Shown here: in pieces, positions 1 through 8,199 of the stretch
How the letters are laid out: every line of letters starts with the position of its first letter
Position numbering within the stretch: position 1 is the stretch's first letter
Assembly: GCA_963830715.1 (NCBI GenBank)
Contig: CAWHNS010000009.1
Coordinates: forward strand, 62,001-126,000
Direction of reading: 5' to 3'
Source of the DNA: CAVVMA01 sp963830715
GTDB lineage: Bacteria; Desulfobacterota; Binatia; Binatales; Binataceae
Length of the DNA stretch: 64,000 bases
Notes under the pieces: generated by a model
What the model was told of the DNA's origin: nothing
Seen by the model: the letters and a program-made list of their open reading frames with translations, nothing else
Database searches by the model: none
Position numbers and translations under genes: made by a program

Positions 1-2
1 AC

Positions 3-443
3 ATCAACTGCGGCACATGCGGGAACGTCTGCACCGGCGGTCGCGTCTGCTTGGGTAACTCAAACGGCGGCACTCCCGCATGCTTCTGCACGGGCAACAC
101 AACGGATTGCGGTCGCGCGGGGTGCGTTGACCTCTCATCCAACTCCCAGAACTGCGGCAGATGCGGCGTCGTCTGCACCGGCGGCCAATTCTGCCTGAAC
201 GGTACCTGCACTTGCGGCCCTGACGCAGCGTTGTGCGGCGGCGTGTGCACCGACCTTGCCTTCAACAACAGCGCCTGCGGTAGCTGCACCAACGTCTGCG
301 GGTCTGGCACCCAATGTTGTAGCGGCGCATGCGTTATCTTGGATAGAGACCCCGCCAACTGCGGCGCATGCGGCAACAACTGCGGTAACCAGGGCCTTCC
401 GTTTTGTTGCCTTGGCGGATGCCAAAACATGCCGTGCAGTTAG
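3..443 (+). CDS. Cysteine-rich repeat protein, 5' end cut off by the window
   Basis: The frame is open from base 3 to the TAG at 441-443, and no start is visible, so only the C-terminal ~146 residues are present. A TTG at 51 is in frame, but the same repeat pattern already runs upstream of it. The protein is almost entirely Cys/Gly/Asn repeats of the form NCGxCGxxC-xxGxxC-xxGxCxC, with at least three units and a pair-rich Cys spacing typical of disulfide-stabilised secreted proteins. No catalytic motif is visible. Similar low-complexity Cys repeats are common in large exported proteins of deltaproteobacteria and relatives. The next gene encodes an exported DsbA-like thiol oxidoreductase, which would suit folding of such a protein; that link is inference. 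Function unknown. Confidence 0.7.
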   Translation: MNCGTCGNVCTGGRVCLGNSNGGTPACFCTGNTTDCGRAGCVDLSSNSQNCGRCGVVCTGGQFCLNGTCTCGPDAALCGGVCTDLAFNNSACGSCTNVCGSGTQCCSGACVILDRDPANCGACGNNCGNQGLPFCCLGGCQNMPCS

Positions 444-572
444 GGCCGACAAGTTTCGCAACATGTCCGTTCGGCCATCAAGACTGGGGCCGGGGTTGCG
501 CAACGATATTCCGCTAGATTACAAGGACTCCCGGGCTCGAACGGACCGGCCAGGATCAGGCAAAATAGCAAG

Positions 573-1601
573 ATGTATATGTCCTTTCGCGCTCGGGTCG
601 GTCTTCTTTTGGCGTGGGCCGCGATGACAACGCTGGCGCCGCCCGCCGCGATCGCCGGAGCCGAGGACAACCAGGCCGTCCTCGCGACTGTCGGCTCTCA
701 TCCGATCACCGAGAGCGACGTGGAATCGCGAATCATGCCGCAGCTCGCGGCGATGCAGAGCCAGATCTATCAGCTCAAGCGGCAGACGATTCAGTCGATA
801 GCCGATGATTATGTCCTGCAGCAGGCCGCACAGGCCGTTCACATGACCGTCCCTGAGTACCTGAGGCGCCAGGGCGGCGAGAGCGCCGTCACTGACGACG
901 ATGCGAGGAAATATTACGACCGGCACAAATCTCAGTACCCCCAGCCGTACGAGCAGATGAGAGCGCAGATCCTGGAGACCGTCCTCAGCCAGCGCGACGA
1001 TGCCCGCCGCCAGGTGGTCCTGGCGAAACTTCGCGCCGGCAGCCCGCTCAAGATCCGGATCGCGCCGCCTCGGGTTGAGTTGAAGGTCGAGGGCCATCCG
1101 CAGCGTGGCCCCGCGAATGCTCCGGTTACGATCGTGGAGTTTGCGGACTTCCAATGTCCGTTCTGCAATCGCGTGTTGCCGACGCTGAAAGATCTGCGCG
1201 AGAAGTACGGCGACAAGATGAAGCTGGTGTTCTTTGATTACCCGCTTTCATTCCACAGCCATTCAATGGATGCCGCCAGGGCGGCACGTTGCGCGCGCGA
1301 GCAAGGAAAGTTCTGGGAGTATCACGACGCCCTGTTTGCCGATCAGTCGAAGCTCGCGCCGGCGGACTTGAAGGCCACCGCCGCGACGCTCGGGCTCAAC
1401 GGTGCGAAGTTCGCCGCGTGCTTCGATCGGGCCGGGCACATCGAGGCTATCCAACGCGATCTGACGTATGCCGAGCAGCTCGACGTGCACGGCACGCCGG
1501 CATTCTTCATCAACGGCCGGCCGCTCAGCGGCGCGCAGCCACCGGGCGAATTCGAAGCCATCGTCGACGACGAACTCTCGCGCACGCAAACGGCACGCTG
1601 A
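573..1601 (+). CDS. Exported DsbA-family thiol oxidoreductase with N-terminal SurA-like helical domain
   Basis: 342 aa. A signal peptide covers about residues 1-29 (hydrophobic core, then PPAAIAGA). Residues ~35-150 resemble the helical N-terminal/parvulin-linker part of SurA-type chaperones (VGSHPITESDVESRI, then a tyrosine-rich DDDARKYYDRHKSQYP stretch). Residues ~170-335 form a thioredoxin_4/DsbA domain with active site CPFC at Cys195/Cys198 and the cis-Pro segment HGTPAFFINGR near residue 312. The likely role is periplasmic disulfide formation or isomerisation with a built-in substrate-holding arm. Start ATG 573 leaves a proper signal peptide; ATG 579 is an equivalent alternative. No strong Shine-Dalgarno is seen. 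It follows the Cys-rich repeat gene by 129 bp. The family assignment is firm; the physiological partner is unknown. Confidence 0.85.
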   Translation: MYMSFRARVGLLLAWAAMTTLAPPAAIAGAEDNQAVLATVGSHPITESDVESRIMPQLAAMQSQIYQLKRQTIQSIADDYVLQQAAQAVHMTVPEYLRRQGGESAVTDDDARKYYDRHKSQYPQPYEQMRAQILETVLSQRDDARRQVVLAKLRAGSPLKIRIAPPRVELKVEGHPQRGPANAPVTIVEFADFQCPFCNRVLPTLKDLREKYGDKMKLVFFDYPLSFHSHSMDAARAARCAREQGKFWEYHDALFADQSKLAPADLKATAATLGLNGAKFAACFDRAGHIEAIQRDLTYAEQLDVHGTPAFFINGRPLSGAQPPGEFEAIVDDELSRTQTAR

Positions 1602-1707
1602 CGCCCGAATATTCGCGGCCGCGATCGAATAGGAACCTACGCTCACGAGCAACGTCGATTCGCCTGTTGCCGCGCCTGATTCGGACTCGCTGCCGATCGA
1701 GGCGGCG

Positions 1708-3369
1708 TTGCGCGCCGAGCGGCCGGATTCGATCGCGTGGGACGACCATTGCGACGTGCTCGTGGTCGGCTTCGGCGCGGCCGGAGCGTGCGCGGCGATC
1801 GAGGCGGCGCGAGCGGGCGTCGAGGTCACGGTGACCGATCGCTTCGGCGGCGGCGGCGCCAGCGCCAAGAGCGGCGGCGTTGTGTATGCCGGCGGCGGCA
1901 CGCGGCATCAGAAGACGGCCGGCTACGACGACACCCCCGACGCGATGTACGAATATCTGCGGCACGAAGTCGGCGACGCCGTCAGCGACGCCGTGCTGCG
2001 CAGCTTCTGCGGCCAGAGCGTCGCGATGATCGAATGGCTCGAATCGCTCGGTGTCGAATTCGATCCGACCGTGCCGGCGAAGAAGACCTCGTACCCGGCC
2101 GATGGCTACTACCTCTACTACTCCGGCAACGAGGCGGTTAAGGAATACGCCGGGCAGCATCCGCCGGCGCCGCGAGGGCATCGGGTGAAAGGCGCCGGAC
2201 TGTCCGGGGCGCTGCTGTTCAAATCGCTGCGCAAAGCCGTGGCTGCTGCCGGCGCAAAGGTGATGACGCAATCCGCCATCCGCCGGCTGGTAGTGGACGC
2301 GCACAGCGGCGCGGTGATCGGAGCCGAGGTCTGGCAACTCCCGCCGGACAGCGATGTCTCGCGGCGTCATCGGCGGCTCAGCCGATGGGCCGAGCGGTTG
2401 TTTCCGATCCCGCGCGCCGGCGACGCGATTCGCCGGCGTGCGCTCGCGCTCGAGCTCGCAGCGGCCCGGCCGCGCCTGGTGCGCGCGCGCGGCGGGGTCG
2501 TGCTCAGCACCGGCGGCTTCATCTTCAATCGCGAGATGGTCGCGCGCCACGCGCCGCAATACCTGCGCAACTTCCGGCTGGGCACCGCCGGATGCGACGG
2601 CAGCGGAATCCGGCTCGGGCAATCGGCGGGCGGCGATTGCGCGCATCTCGAGCGCGTTTCGGCCTGGCGCTTTATCAACCCGCCGCTGGCGTGGACGCGC
2701 GGCATGATCATCGATTCGCAGGGGCGCCGCTTCTGCAACGAGGAAGTCTACGGCGCGAGACTCGGCTACGAGATGTGCGAGCATCACGGCGGCAAGGCCT
2801 GGCTGGTAATCGATTCGGCGATCCGGCGCGAGGCGATACGCGAATCGCTGTTCGGCGGCCTGTGGGCGTTTCAGAGCGTGCCCGCACTGGTGCTGATGCT
2901 GATCGGGGCCAGGCGCGGCCGCACCATCGAGGCCCTGGCGCATCGCTTGAAGATCGATCCGGCCACGCTGCGGCAAACGCTGGAAGCTTACAACGGCGCC
3001 GCCCGAGGCGCGGACGATCCGCTCGGCAAATCGCGCGACTTGATGAAGCCGCTCGAAAACGCCCCCTTTCATGCGATGAACGTCTCGGCGGACAGCCGCG
3101 TATTTCCATGTCCTGCGCTGACGCTCGGCGGATTGCGCGTCGATGAAGCGACCGGAGCGGTAAGAACGCACGGCGGCGATAGTGTGCCGGGGCTGTATGC
3201 GGCCGGACGAGCCGCAGTAGGGATCGCGTCGAATCATTACGTGAGCGGCCTGGCGCTGGCCGATTGCATCTGGTCGGGCCGGCGCGCCGGGCGTTCCGCC
3301 GCCGCAGCCGCAAGAGCCGGCATGGATCGGGAACGAGCGACACCGGCTAAAGCCGGCGCTGCTCCATGA
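1708..3369 (+). CDS. FAD-dependent 3-ketosteroid dehydrogenase-like flavoprotein (KstD/fumarate reductase family)
   Basis: 553 aa from TTG 1708. A Rossmann FAD motif GFGAAG lies at residues 21-26, followed by the GGGGASAKSGGVVYAGGG stretch of the fumarate reductase/3-ketosteroid dehydrogenase flavoproteins. The C-terminal FAD/substrate segment NHYVSGLALADCIWSGRRAG sits near residue 520. In steroid catabolism such enzymes insert ring A double bonds (delta-1 or delta-4). Context (HsaC-like, Ipd genes downstream) favours a ketosteroid substrate, but the exact position oxidised is not readable here. The start is doubtful: the frame is open back to a TAG at 1630, and ACG at 1645 would give a natural-looking N-terminus (T/M-SNVDSP) 10 bp after AGGA. 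The last ~10 residues and the stop come from a GGCTAAAGCC hairpin repeat, so the native end may be earlier. Confidence 0.75.
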   Translation: MRAERPDSIAWDDHCDVLVVGFGAAGACAAIEAARAGVEVTVTDRFGGGGASAKSGGVVYAGGGTRHQKTAGYDDTPDAMYEYLRHEVGDAVSDAVLRSFCGQSVAMIEWLESLGVEFDPTVPAKKTSYPADGYYLYYSGNEAVKEYAGQHPPAPRGHRVKGAGLSGALLFKSLRKAVAAAGAKVMTQSAIRRLVVDAHSGAVIGAEVWQLPPDSDVSRRHRRLSRWAERLFPIPRAGDAIRRRALALELAAARPRLVRARGGVVLSTGGFIFNREMVARHAPQYLRNFRLGTAGCDGSGIRLGQSAGGDCAHLERVSAWRFINPPLAWTRGMIIDSQGRRFCNEEVYGARLGYEMCEHHGGKAWLVIDSAIRREAIRESLFGGLWAFQSVPALVLMLIGARRGRTIEALAHRLKIDPATLRQTLEAYNGAARGADDPLGKSRDLMKPLENAPFHAMNVSADSRVFPCPALTLGGLRVDEATGAVRTHGGDSVPGLYAAGRAAVGIASNHYVSGLALADCIWSGRRAGRSAAAAARAGMDRERATPAKAGAAP

Positions 3370-3394
3370 TGAGTAACCTGGAGCCAGGAGGAAA

Positions 3395-4147
3395 ATGAGC
3401 CGCGTTCATGGGAAAATTGTGATCGTCACCGGCGCTGCGAGCGGCGTCGGCAAGCAAGACGCCCTGATGCTCGCGCGCGAAGGCGCGCGCGTGGTGCTCA
3501 CCGACATCAATCAGGACGGCGGACGCGCGGTGGCGAAGGAAATCGGCGAGTCCGCGATGTTCCTTCGCCACGACATTTCATCGGAGGACGATTGGAAAAC
3601 CGTGATGTCGGCCACGCAGCAACGGTTCGGGCGCCTCGACGCGATGGTCAACAACGCGGGAATCCTGCTGCCAGCCTCGATCGAAGAGACCACGCTCGAG
3701 CAGTGGCGGAACGTCCAGCGCGTCAACTCCGACGGCTATTTCCTGGGATGCAAGTACGCCGTCGCGGCCCTGAAGAGCAGCGGCGGCGGGTCGATCGTCA
3801 ACATGTCGTCGTCGTCCGCAATCGTCGGCATGCCGATGTTCGCCGCGTACAGCGCCTCCAAGGGCGCCGTGGCCGCGCTCACCCGCAGCGTCGCAGCGCT
3901 CTGCAAAGCCAACGGCTACCGGATTCGATGCAACTCGATCCATCCCGATGGTATCCTGACTCCGATGACCAGTCCGCTGCTCGGACCCGACACCTCGTCA
4001 CTGACTCTCGAAGCGAACCCGGCCACGCGCTTTTGCGATCCGAAGGACGTAGCCAACCTGGTGCTGTTCCTGGTCTCCGACGAGTCGCGCTTCATCAACG
4101 GCGCCGAGTTGCACATCGACAACGCGATGACGGCCACAAATTTTTGA
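3395..4147 (+). CDS. Short-chain dehydrogenase/reductase, hydroxysteroid dehydrogenase-like
   Basis: 250 aa classical SDR. The cofactor motif TGAASGVG is at residues 12-19, NNAG at 86-89, and the catalytic Tyr152/Lys156 lie in YSASK, with a serine run just upstream. Asp at the end of beta-2 (VVLTDIN) favours NAD(H). The start is supported by AGGAGG 6 bp upstream of the ATG. It resembles cyclic-alcohol and 3-alpha/20-beta-hydroxysteroid dehydrogenases. Its place between a ketosteroid dehydrogenase-like flavoprotein and a KshB-like reductase suggests oxidation of a ring hydroxyl on the same substrate (inference). Exact substrate unknown. Confidence 0.8.
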   Translation: MSRVHGKIVIVTGAASGVGKQDALMLAREGARVVLTDINQDGGRAVAKEIGESAMFLRHDISSEDDWKTVMSATQQRFGRLDAMVNNAGILLPASIEETTLEQWRNVQRVNSDGYFLGCKYAVAALKSSGGGSIVNMSSSSAIVGMPMFAAYSASKGAVAALTRSVAALCKANGYRIRCNSIHPDGILTPMTSPLLGPDTSSLTLEANPATRFCDPKDVANLVLFLVSDESRFINGAELHIDNAMTATNF

Positions 4148-4158
4148 CCCATCGTTCC

Positions 4159-4181
4159 CCCTTCCCGTCTTCAGGGAAGGG
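4159..4181. repeat. CCCTTCCC/GGGAAGGG stem-loop repeat
   Basis: A perfect 8-bp stem with a 7-nt loop lies in the 47-bp gap between the SDR and the KshB-like gene. It sits just upstream of the GTG start and could modulate translation of that gene. A related hairpin (10-bp CCCTCTCCCA stem) occurs at 33034-33057, so this is probably a dispersed REP-like element rather than a terminator; no T-run follows. Confidence 0.5.
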
Positions 4182-4194
4182 CGTCAGGGGTCAG

Positions 4195-5232
4195 GTGACG
4201 GAGCAGACTTACTACTCCCTGCGCATCCAGAGCGTGATCGAGGAGACCGCCGACGCGAAGTCGCTGGTCTTCGACATCCCACCCGAGTTGGGCGGGACTT
4301 TTCGTTATCGTCCCGGACAGTTCCTGACGCTGCGGATTCCTCACGGCGGGCGCCATCTGCTCCGATGCTATTCGCTGGCGAGCTCTCCGCTGGCGGACGC
4401 GCGGCCGCGAGTCACCGTGAAACGGGTCGCCGGCGGTCGCGTCTCCAACTGGCTCTGCGACAATCTCAAGGCCGGCGACGAACTCGAGGTTAGGCCGCCG
4501 GCCGGGCATTTCACGCCTAGATCGCTGGATGGCGATTTTCTGCTGTTCGCCGGCGGCAGCGGAATCACGCCGGTGTTCTCGATTCTCCGATCGGCGTTGC
4601 TCAAGGGCGCCGGCAGGCTCTGTCTAATCTATGCCAACCGCGATGAGCGCTCGGTGATTTTCCGTGACGATCTCAGGAACCTGGCCGCAACCCATCCGGC
4701 GCGGCTTCAGACGATCCACTGGCTCGACACGGTGCAGGGCGTGCCGTCGGTCGCGCAGCTTGCCGAGTTGGCCCGCCCATGGCGCGGCGCCGACTGCTAC
4801 ATCTGCGGACCCGAGGCGTTCATGGAGGCCGCGATCGAAGCGCTGCACGGACTGGAGGTCGCATCGGCGCGAATCCATGTCGAGCGTTTCGTTTCGCTGC
4901 CCGACGAAGAGGACGTCGCGGAAGTCGCGCCCGCCAACGCCGCCGGCGACGCCGGGCAGGTCCGGCTCGAGGTCCTTCTCGATGGACAGCGCTATGAACT
5001 CGCCTGCTCGGATCAGGAGCCGCTGCTCGATGCGATGCTGCGGGCCGGAATCAAGGCTCCGCACTCCTGCCGCAGCGGCGCGTGCGGATCGTGCATGTGT
5101 ACGCTCGAAGCCGGCGAGGTCCATCTGCGCCACAACCAGGTGCTCGACAAGAACGATCTCGCGGCGGGCTGGACACTGGCCTGCCAGGCTATCCCGAACA
5201 GCGCGCTCATAAAGGTCCGCTTCCCGGATTAG
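4195..5232 (+). CDS. KshB-like NAD(P)H reductase: FNR domain plus C-terminal [2Fe-2S] ferredoxin
   Basis: 345 aa from GTG 4195. FAD-binding RCYS is at residues 57-60, the NAD(P)-binding GGSGITP at 120-126, and CGPEAFM near residue 205. A plant-type ferredoxin domain carries Cys292, Cys297, Cys300 and Cys330 (CRSGACGSCMC ... AC). Length and order match KshB, the reductase that feeds electrons to the Rieske oxygenase KshA in 3-ketosteroid 9-alpha-hydroxylation, and also PaaE/HmpX-type reductases. The steroid-type neighbours favour KshB, but no KshA oxygenase gene lies in the window, so the partner must be elsewhere. The frame is open upstream, but the homology begins at this GTG. Confidence 0.8.
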   Translation: MTEQTYYSLRIQSVIEETADAKSLVFDIPPELGGTFRYRPGQFLTLRIPHGGRHLLRCYSLASSPLADARPRVTVKRVAGGRVSNWLCDNLKAGDELEVRPPAGHFTPRSLDGDFLLFAGGSGITPVFSILRSALLKGAGRLCLIYANRDERSVIFRDDLRNLAATHPARLQTIHWLDTVQGVPSVAQLAELARPWRGADCYICGPEAFMEAAIEALHGLEVASARIHVERFVSLPDEEDVAEVAPANAAGDAGQVRLEVLLDGQRYELACSDQEPLLDAMLRAGIKAPHSCRSGACGSCMCTLEAGEVHLRHNQVLDKNDLAAGWTLACQAIPNSALIKVRFPD

Positions 5233-5341
5233 GCGGTTCGTCGCGTTACCCGGCCGGGCCGCGCTTGCGATAGTCTCTATGGACGATGGCGCGCGCCGGC
5301 GCGACGGATACACAGATTCGACGACGATCGAGGAAATCCAG

Positions 5342-6238
5342 ATGATCGACATCAGAGGCTTGGCCTACGTGATTGCGGAGTCCGCCGATCCGGGTCGATG
5401 GACGCAATTCGGCGAGCAGGTCCTGGGCATGATGGCGTCGGATGCTCCGGACGCCGGCGTTTATCTGAAGATGGACGAGCGGCCGTTCCGGATCGCCGTG
5501 CAGCGCGGCGCCGACCGTTACGTCGCGTCCGGATGGGAAGTGGCCGACCAGCGCGCCTTCGACGCCGCTATCGCGGACCTGCAGCGCGCCCGCGTCGAGC
5601 CCGTGCGCTCGACCGAGCCGGAGCGCGCGCTGCGCAAGGTCAATGACATGGCGTGGTTCACGGATCCGTCGGGCAATCGGCACGAGCTGGCGTGGGGATG
5701 CAAGCAGGACGGCGCGCGATTCGTGTCGCCTCAGGGTGTCTCCAGCTTTGTGACCGGCGATCTCGGCATGGGCCATACCGTCCTGCCGGCGCCGAATTTC
5801 GATGCGACCTGGGAATTCTTTCGCAGCGTAATGGGCTTCGGCCTGAGCGACATCCTGCGGCTGCGCTTCACGCCCGATCCCGGCGAGCCGGAGAAACGCA
5901 TCTACTTCCTTCATTGCAACAACAGCCGCCATCACAGCCTCGGGCTGTTCGAGTTCCCGATGCCCAACGGCTGCGTGCATCTGATGCTCGAAGTCGATTC
6001 GTTCGATGAAGTCGGACGCGCATACGACCGGATGCTGAAGCATCAGGCGAAGCTGATGGCGACGCTCGGCCGGCACGTGAACGATCATGTGATCTCGTTC
6101 TACATGAACACGCCCTCGGGCTTTGCGATCGAGTACGGCTACGGCGGGCTGGTCATGGACTGGAACCGCCATACGGTGTTCGAGTCCACCGCGGCGAGCC
6201 TCTGGGGTCACGATTTCAGCGTCGGCTTCAAGATGTAA
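5342..6238 (+). CDS. Type I extradiol ring-cleavage dioxygenase, HsaC/BphC-like
   Basis: 298 aa, two repeated VOC modules. The predicted Fe(II) ligands are His145 (GMGHTV), His213 (NGCVHLMLEV) and Glu264 (AIEYGYGG). Active-site histidines 197/198 lie in NSRHHSLG, and RHVNDHVISFY near residue 242 carries the acid-base histidine. The ligand numbering is almost the same as in HsaC (His145, His215, Glu266), the enzyme that meta-cleaves the aromatised steroid A ring in Mycobacterium. Biphenyl-type catechols are the alternative. Start ATG 5342 follows AGGAAA; an upstream in-frame ATG at 5279 adds 21 residues with no homology. The expected hydrolase partner (HsaD) is not in the window. Confidence 0.85.
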   Translation: MIDIRGLAYVIAESADPGRWTQFGEQVLGMMASDAPDAGVYLKMDERPFRIAVQRGADRYVASGWEVADQRAFDAAIADLQRARVEPVRSTEPERALRKVNDMAWFTDPSGNRHELAWGCKQDGARFVSPQGVSSFVTGDLGMGHTVLPAPNFDATWEFFRSVMGFGLSDILRLRFTPDPGEPEKRIYFLHCNNSRHHSLGLFEFPMPNGCVHLMLEVDSFDEVGRAYDRMLKHQAKLMATLGRHVNDHVISFYMNTPSGFAIEYGYGGLVMDWNRHTVFESTAASLWGHDFSVGFKM

Positions 6239-6253
6239 CGGAGTGCGGCGCGC

Positions 6254-7132
6254 GTGAACAAAGTCATCGCAGCCGCCGAGGCCGTCTCGCGTCTGCGGAG
6301 CGGGATGACGCTTGGAATCGGCGGATGGGGTCCGCGGCGCAAGCCGATGGCGCTGGTCCGGGAGATTCTGCGCTCGAACCTCAGAGACCTGACGGTCGTG
6401 GCCTACGGCGGACCGGACGTGGGGATGCTGTGCGCGGCGGGCAAGGTGAGAAAACTCGTGTACGGGTTCGTCTCGCTCGACACAATTCCGCTGGAGCCGT
6501 ATTTCCGCAAGGCGCGCGAGGCCGGCGCGATCGAGGCGCGCGAGCTCGACGAGGGAATCCTGCAATGGGGCCTGCGGGCGGCGGCGATGCGGCTGCCGTT
6601 CCTGCCCACCCGCGTCGGTCTGGGCACGGATGTCATGACCTGCAACCCGGAATTCAGGACGATTCGTTCTCCCTATCCGGACGGCGAAGTCCTGCTGGCG
6701 TTGCCCGCGATCGGCCTCGATGCGGCGCTGGTCCACGTAGACCACGCCGACCGCCTGGGCAACACGCAGATCCTCGGACCCGATCCGTACTTCGACGACC
6801 TGTTCGCGCGCGCCGCCGAGCGATGCTTCGTGAGTTGCGAGCATCTTTCCGATCGGCTCGATCTGTCGCGAAGCGACTCCGCGAAAGCCAACTTCTTCGA
6901 GCGCTATCTGGTGAGCGGCGTGGTACACGCGCCGTGCGGGGCTCATCCAACGTCATGCGCGCCGCAATACGGATGGGACCTGGAGCACCTGAAGCTCTAC
7001 TGCGCGACGGCCGCGGAGGACGGCGGATGGGCCCGTTATGCGGGCGAGTTCCTGGCCGGTACGGAGGCGGATTACCTCGCGCGCGTCGGCGGCTCCGATC
7101 GCATCGGCAAGCTGCCGATGCCGGTGCTGTGA
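6254..7132 (+). CDS. ipdA: IpdA: COCHEA-CoA ring-opening hydrolase, alpha subunit (class I CoA-transferase fold)
   Basis: 292 aa, the usual IpdA length, from GTG 6254 with GGAG 10 bp upstream. The N-terminus (LRSGMTLGIGGWGPRRKPMA), the YGGPDVGMLCAAGKVRK segment and the C-terminal AGTEADY-type motif (LAGTEADYLARV) closely follow M. tuberculosis IpdA as I remember it. IpdAB opens the last steroid ring (ring C) of the HIP-derived CoA thioester COCHEA-CoA, acting as a hydrolase although built like a CoA-transferase. ipdB follows after 4 bp. Recognition is strong from sequence and gene order. Confidence 0.9.
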   Translation: MNKVIAAAEAVSRLRSGMTLGIGGWGPRRKPMALVREILRSNLRDLTVVAYGGPDVGMLCAAGKVRKLVYGFVSLDTIPLEPYFRKAREAGAIEARELDEGILQWGLRAAAMRLPFLPTRVGLGTDVMTCNPEFRTIRSPYPDGEVLLALPAIGLDAALVHVDHADRLGNTQILGPDPYFDDLFARAAERCFVSCEHLSDRLDLSRSDSAKANFFERYLVSGVVHAPCGAHPTSCAPQYGWDLEHLKLYCATAAEDGGWARYAGEFLAGTEADYLARVGGSDRIGKLPMPVL

Positions 7133-7136
7133 TGGG

Positions 7137-7934
7137 ATGAGCCAGGGCGATTTCACTCTCGCCGAACTGGTGATCGCCGCCGCGGCCGAGGCGTGGCGCG
7201 GCGACGGCGAGGTGCTCGCATCGGGGATCGGAATCGCGCCGCGCCTTGCCGCGAGTCTCGCCAAGTTGACTCACTCGCGCGGATTGTTGATCACCGATGG
7301 CGAAGCGTATCTGGTCGAGGAGCCGGTCCCGCTCGGCCCTCGCGGCGACTACCAGCCCCGATTCGCCGGATGGATGCCGTACGCGCGGGTATTCGAGTGC
7401 CTGTGGCGAGGCGCGCGCCACTCGATGACCGCGCCGTCGCAGATCGATCGATGGGGCCAGAGCAATCTTTCCTGCATCGGGGACTTCCGCAAGCCGAAGA
7501 CGCAGATCCTGGGGCCGCGCGGACTGCCCGGCAACAGTATCAACCACGCGAACTCGATGTTCGTGCCGGCGCATAGCCCGCGCGTCTTCGTCAGCGACGA
7601 GGTCGATATGGTCGGGAGCGTCGGCTACAACCCGGCGCGATGGCCCGTGGGCGTGCGGCGCGACTTCGTCGATTTGCGCCTGATCGTGACCGATCTGTGC
7701 GTGCTGGATTTCGGCGGGCCGGAGCATGCGATCCGCATCAGCTCGCTGCATCCGGGCGTCAGCGCCGAGCAGGTCCAATCGGCAACGGGCTTTCCGCTGC
7801 TGAAGGCCGCGAACATCGGCGTAACGCCCTCCCCGACGCGCGAGCAACTCGAGATCATCCGCCGGCTCGATCCGCACAACCTGCGCGCAACGGTGATCCG
7901 CGGCAACCCGCCGGGCCTGCGCGCGGGGACGTAA
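7137..7934 (+). CDS. ipdB: IpdB: COCHEA-CoA hydrolase, beta subunit
   Basis: 265 aa from ATG 7137, 4 bp after the ipdA stop, consistent with co-translation of a heteromer. Class I CoA-transferase beta-subunit fold. The loop that holds the catalytic glutamate (SENG-type) in true CoA-transferases here reads ITDGEAYLV, as expected for the IpdB branch that lost transferase chemistry. Other family segments are HSMTAPSQIDRWGQSNLSCIG and GPRGLPGNSINH. It works with IpdA on the ring-C thioester of steroid catabolism. The frame continues upstream of 7137, but that part overlaps ipdA and is a shadow. Confidence 0.9.
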   Translation: MSQGDFTLAELVIAAAAEAWRGDGEVLASGIGIAPRLAASLAKLTHSRGLLITDGEAYLVEEPVPLGPRGDYQPRFAGWMPYARVFECLWRGARHSMTAPSQIDRWGQSNLSCIGDFRKPKTQILGPRGLPGNSINHANSMFVPAHSPRVFVSDEVDMVGSVGYNPARWPVGVRRDFVDLRLIVTDLCVLDFGGPEHAIRISSLHPGVSAEQVQSATGFPLLKAANIGVTPSPTREQLEIIRRLDPHNLRATVIRGNPPGLRAGT

Positions 7935-7997
7935 TTGCCGCATTTTAGCCCCTTCCATGAATGAGACCTCTGCGTAACCGAATAATCGCTTCGTGCA

Positions 7998-8083
7998 GAT
8001 TCTTCACCTTCGCTGCGCTCGCTTCAGGACGAGAACCTGGGATTGTCGTTCTGAGCTGAGGCGACAGCCGAAGGCGAAGAATC
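7998..8083. repeat. Imperfect inverted repeat (GATTCTTC...GAAGAATC) in the ipdB-ipdC gap
   Basis: The left arm 7998-8027 begins GATTCTTCACCTTCGCTG. The right arm 8051-8083 is its approximate reverse complement, ending CGAAGGCGAAGAATC. It can form a long imperfect hairpin. The 265-bp gap 7935-8199 holds no other coding signal. It resembles the dispersed palindromic elements often found in intergenic DNA of environmental bacteria. It interrupts an otherwise tightly packed operon. Confidence 0.6.
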
Positions 8084-8199
8084 TACGCGAAGCGATTGGC
8101 ATTTCAGGCTACGCGTGGGCTCTTGTCCAGGGAGAGGGCGCGCCGCCGGCTCTACCGGCTTGCAGATCAAGCGCGCAGCGTAGGACACTGCCTTGGCGA

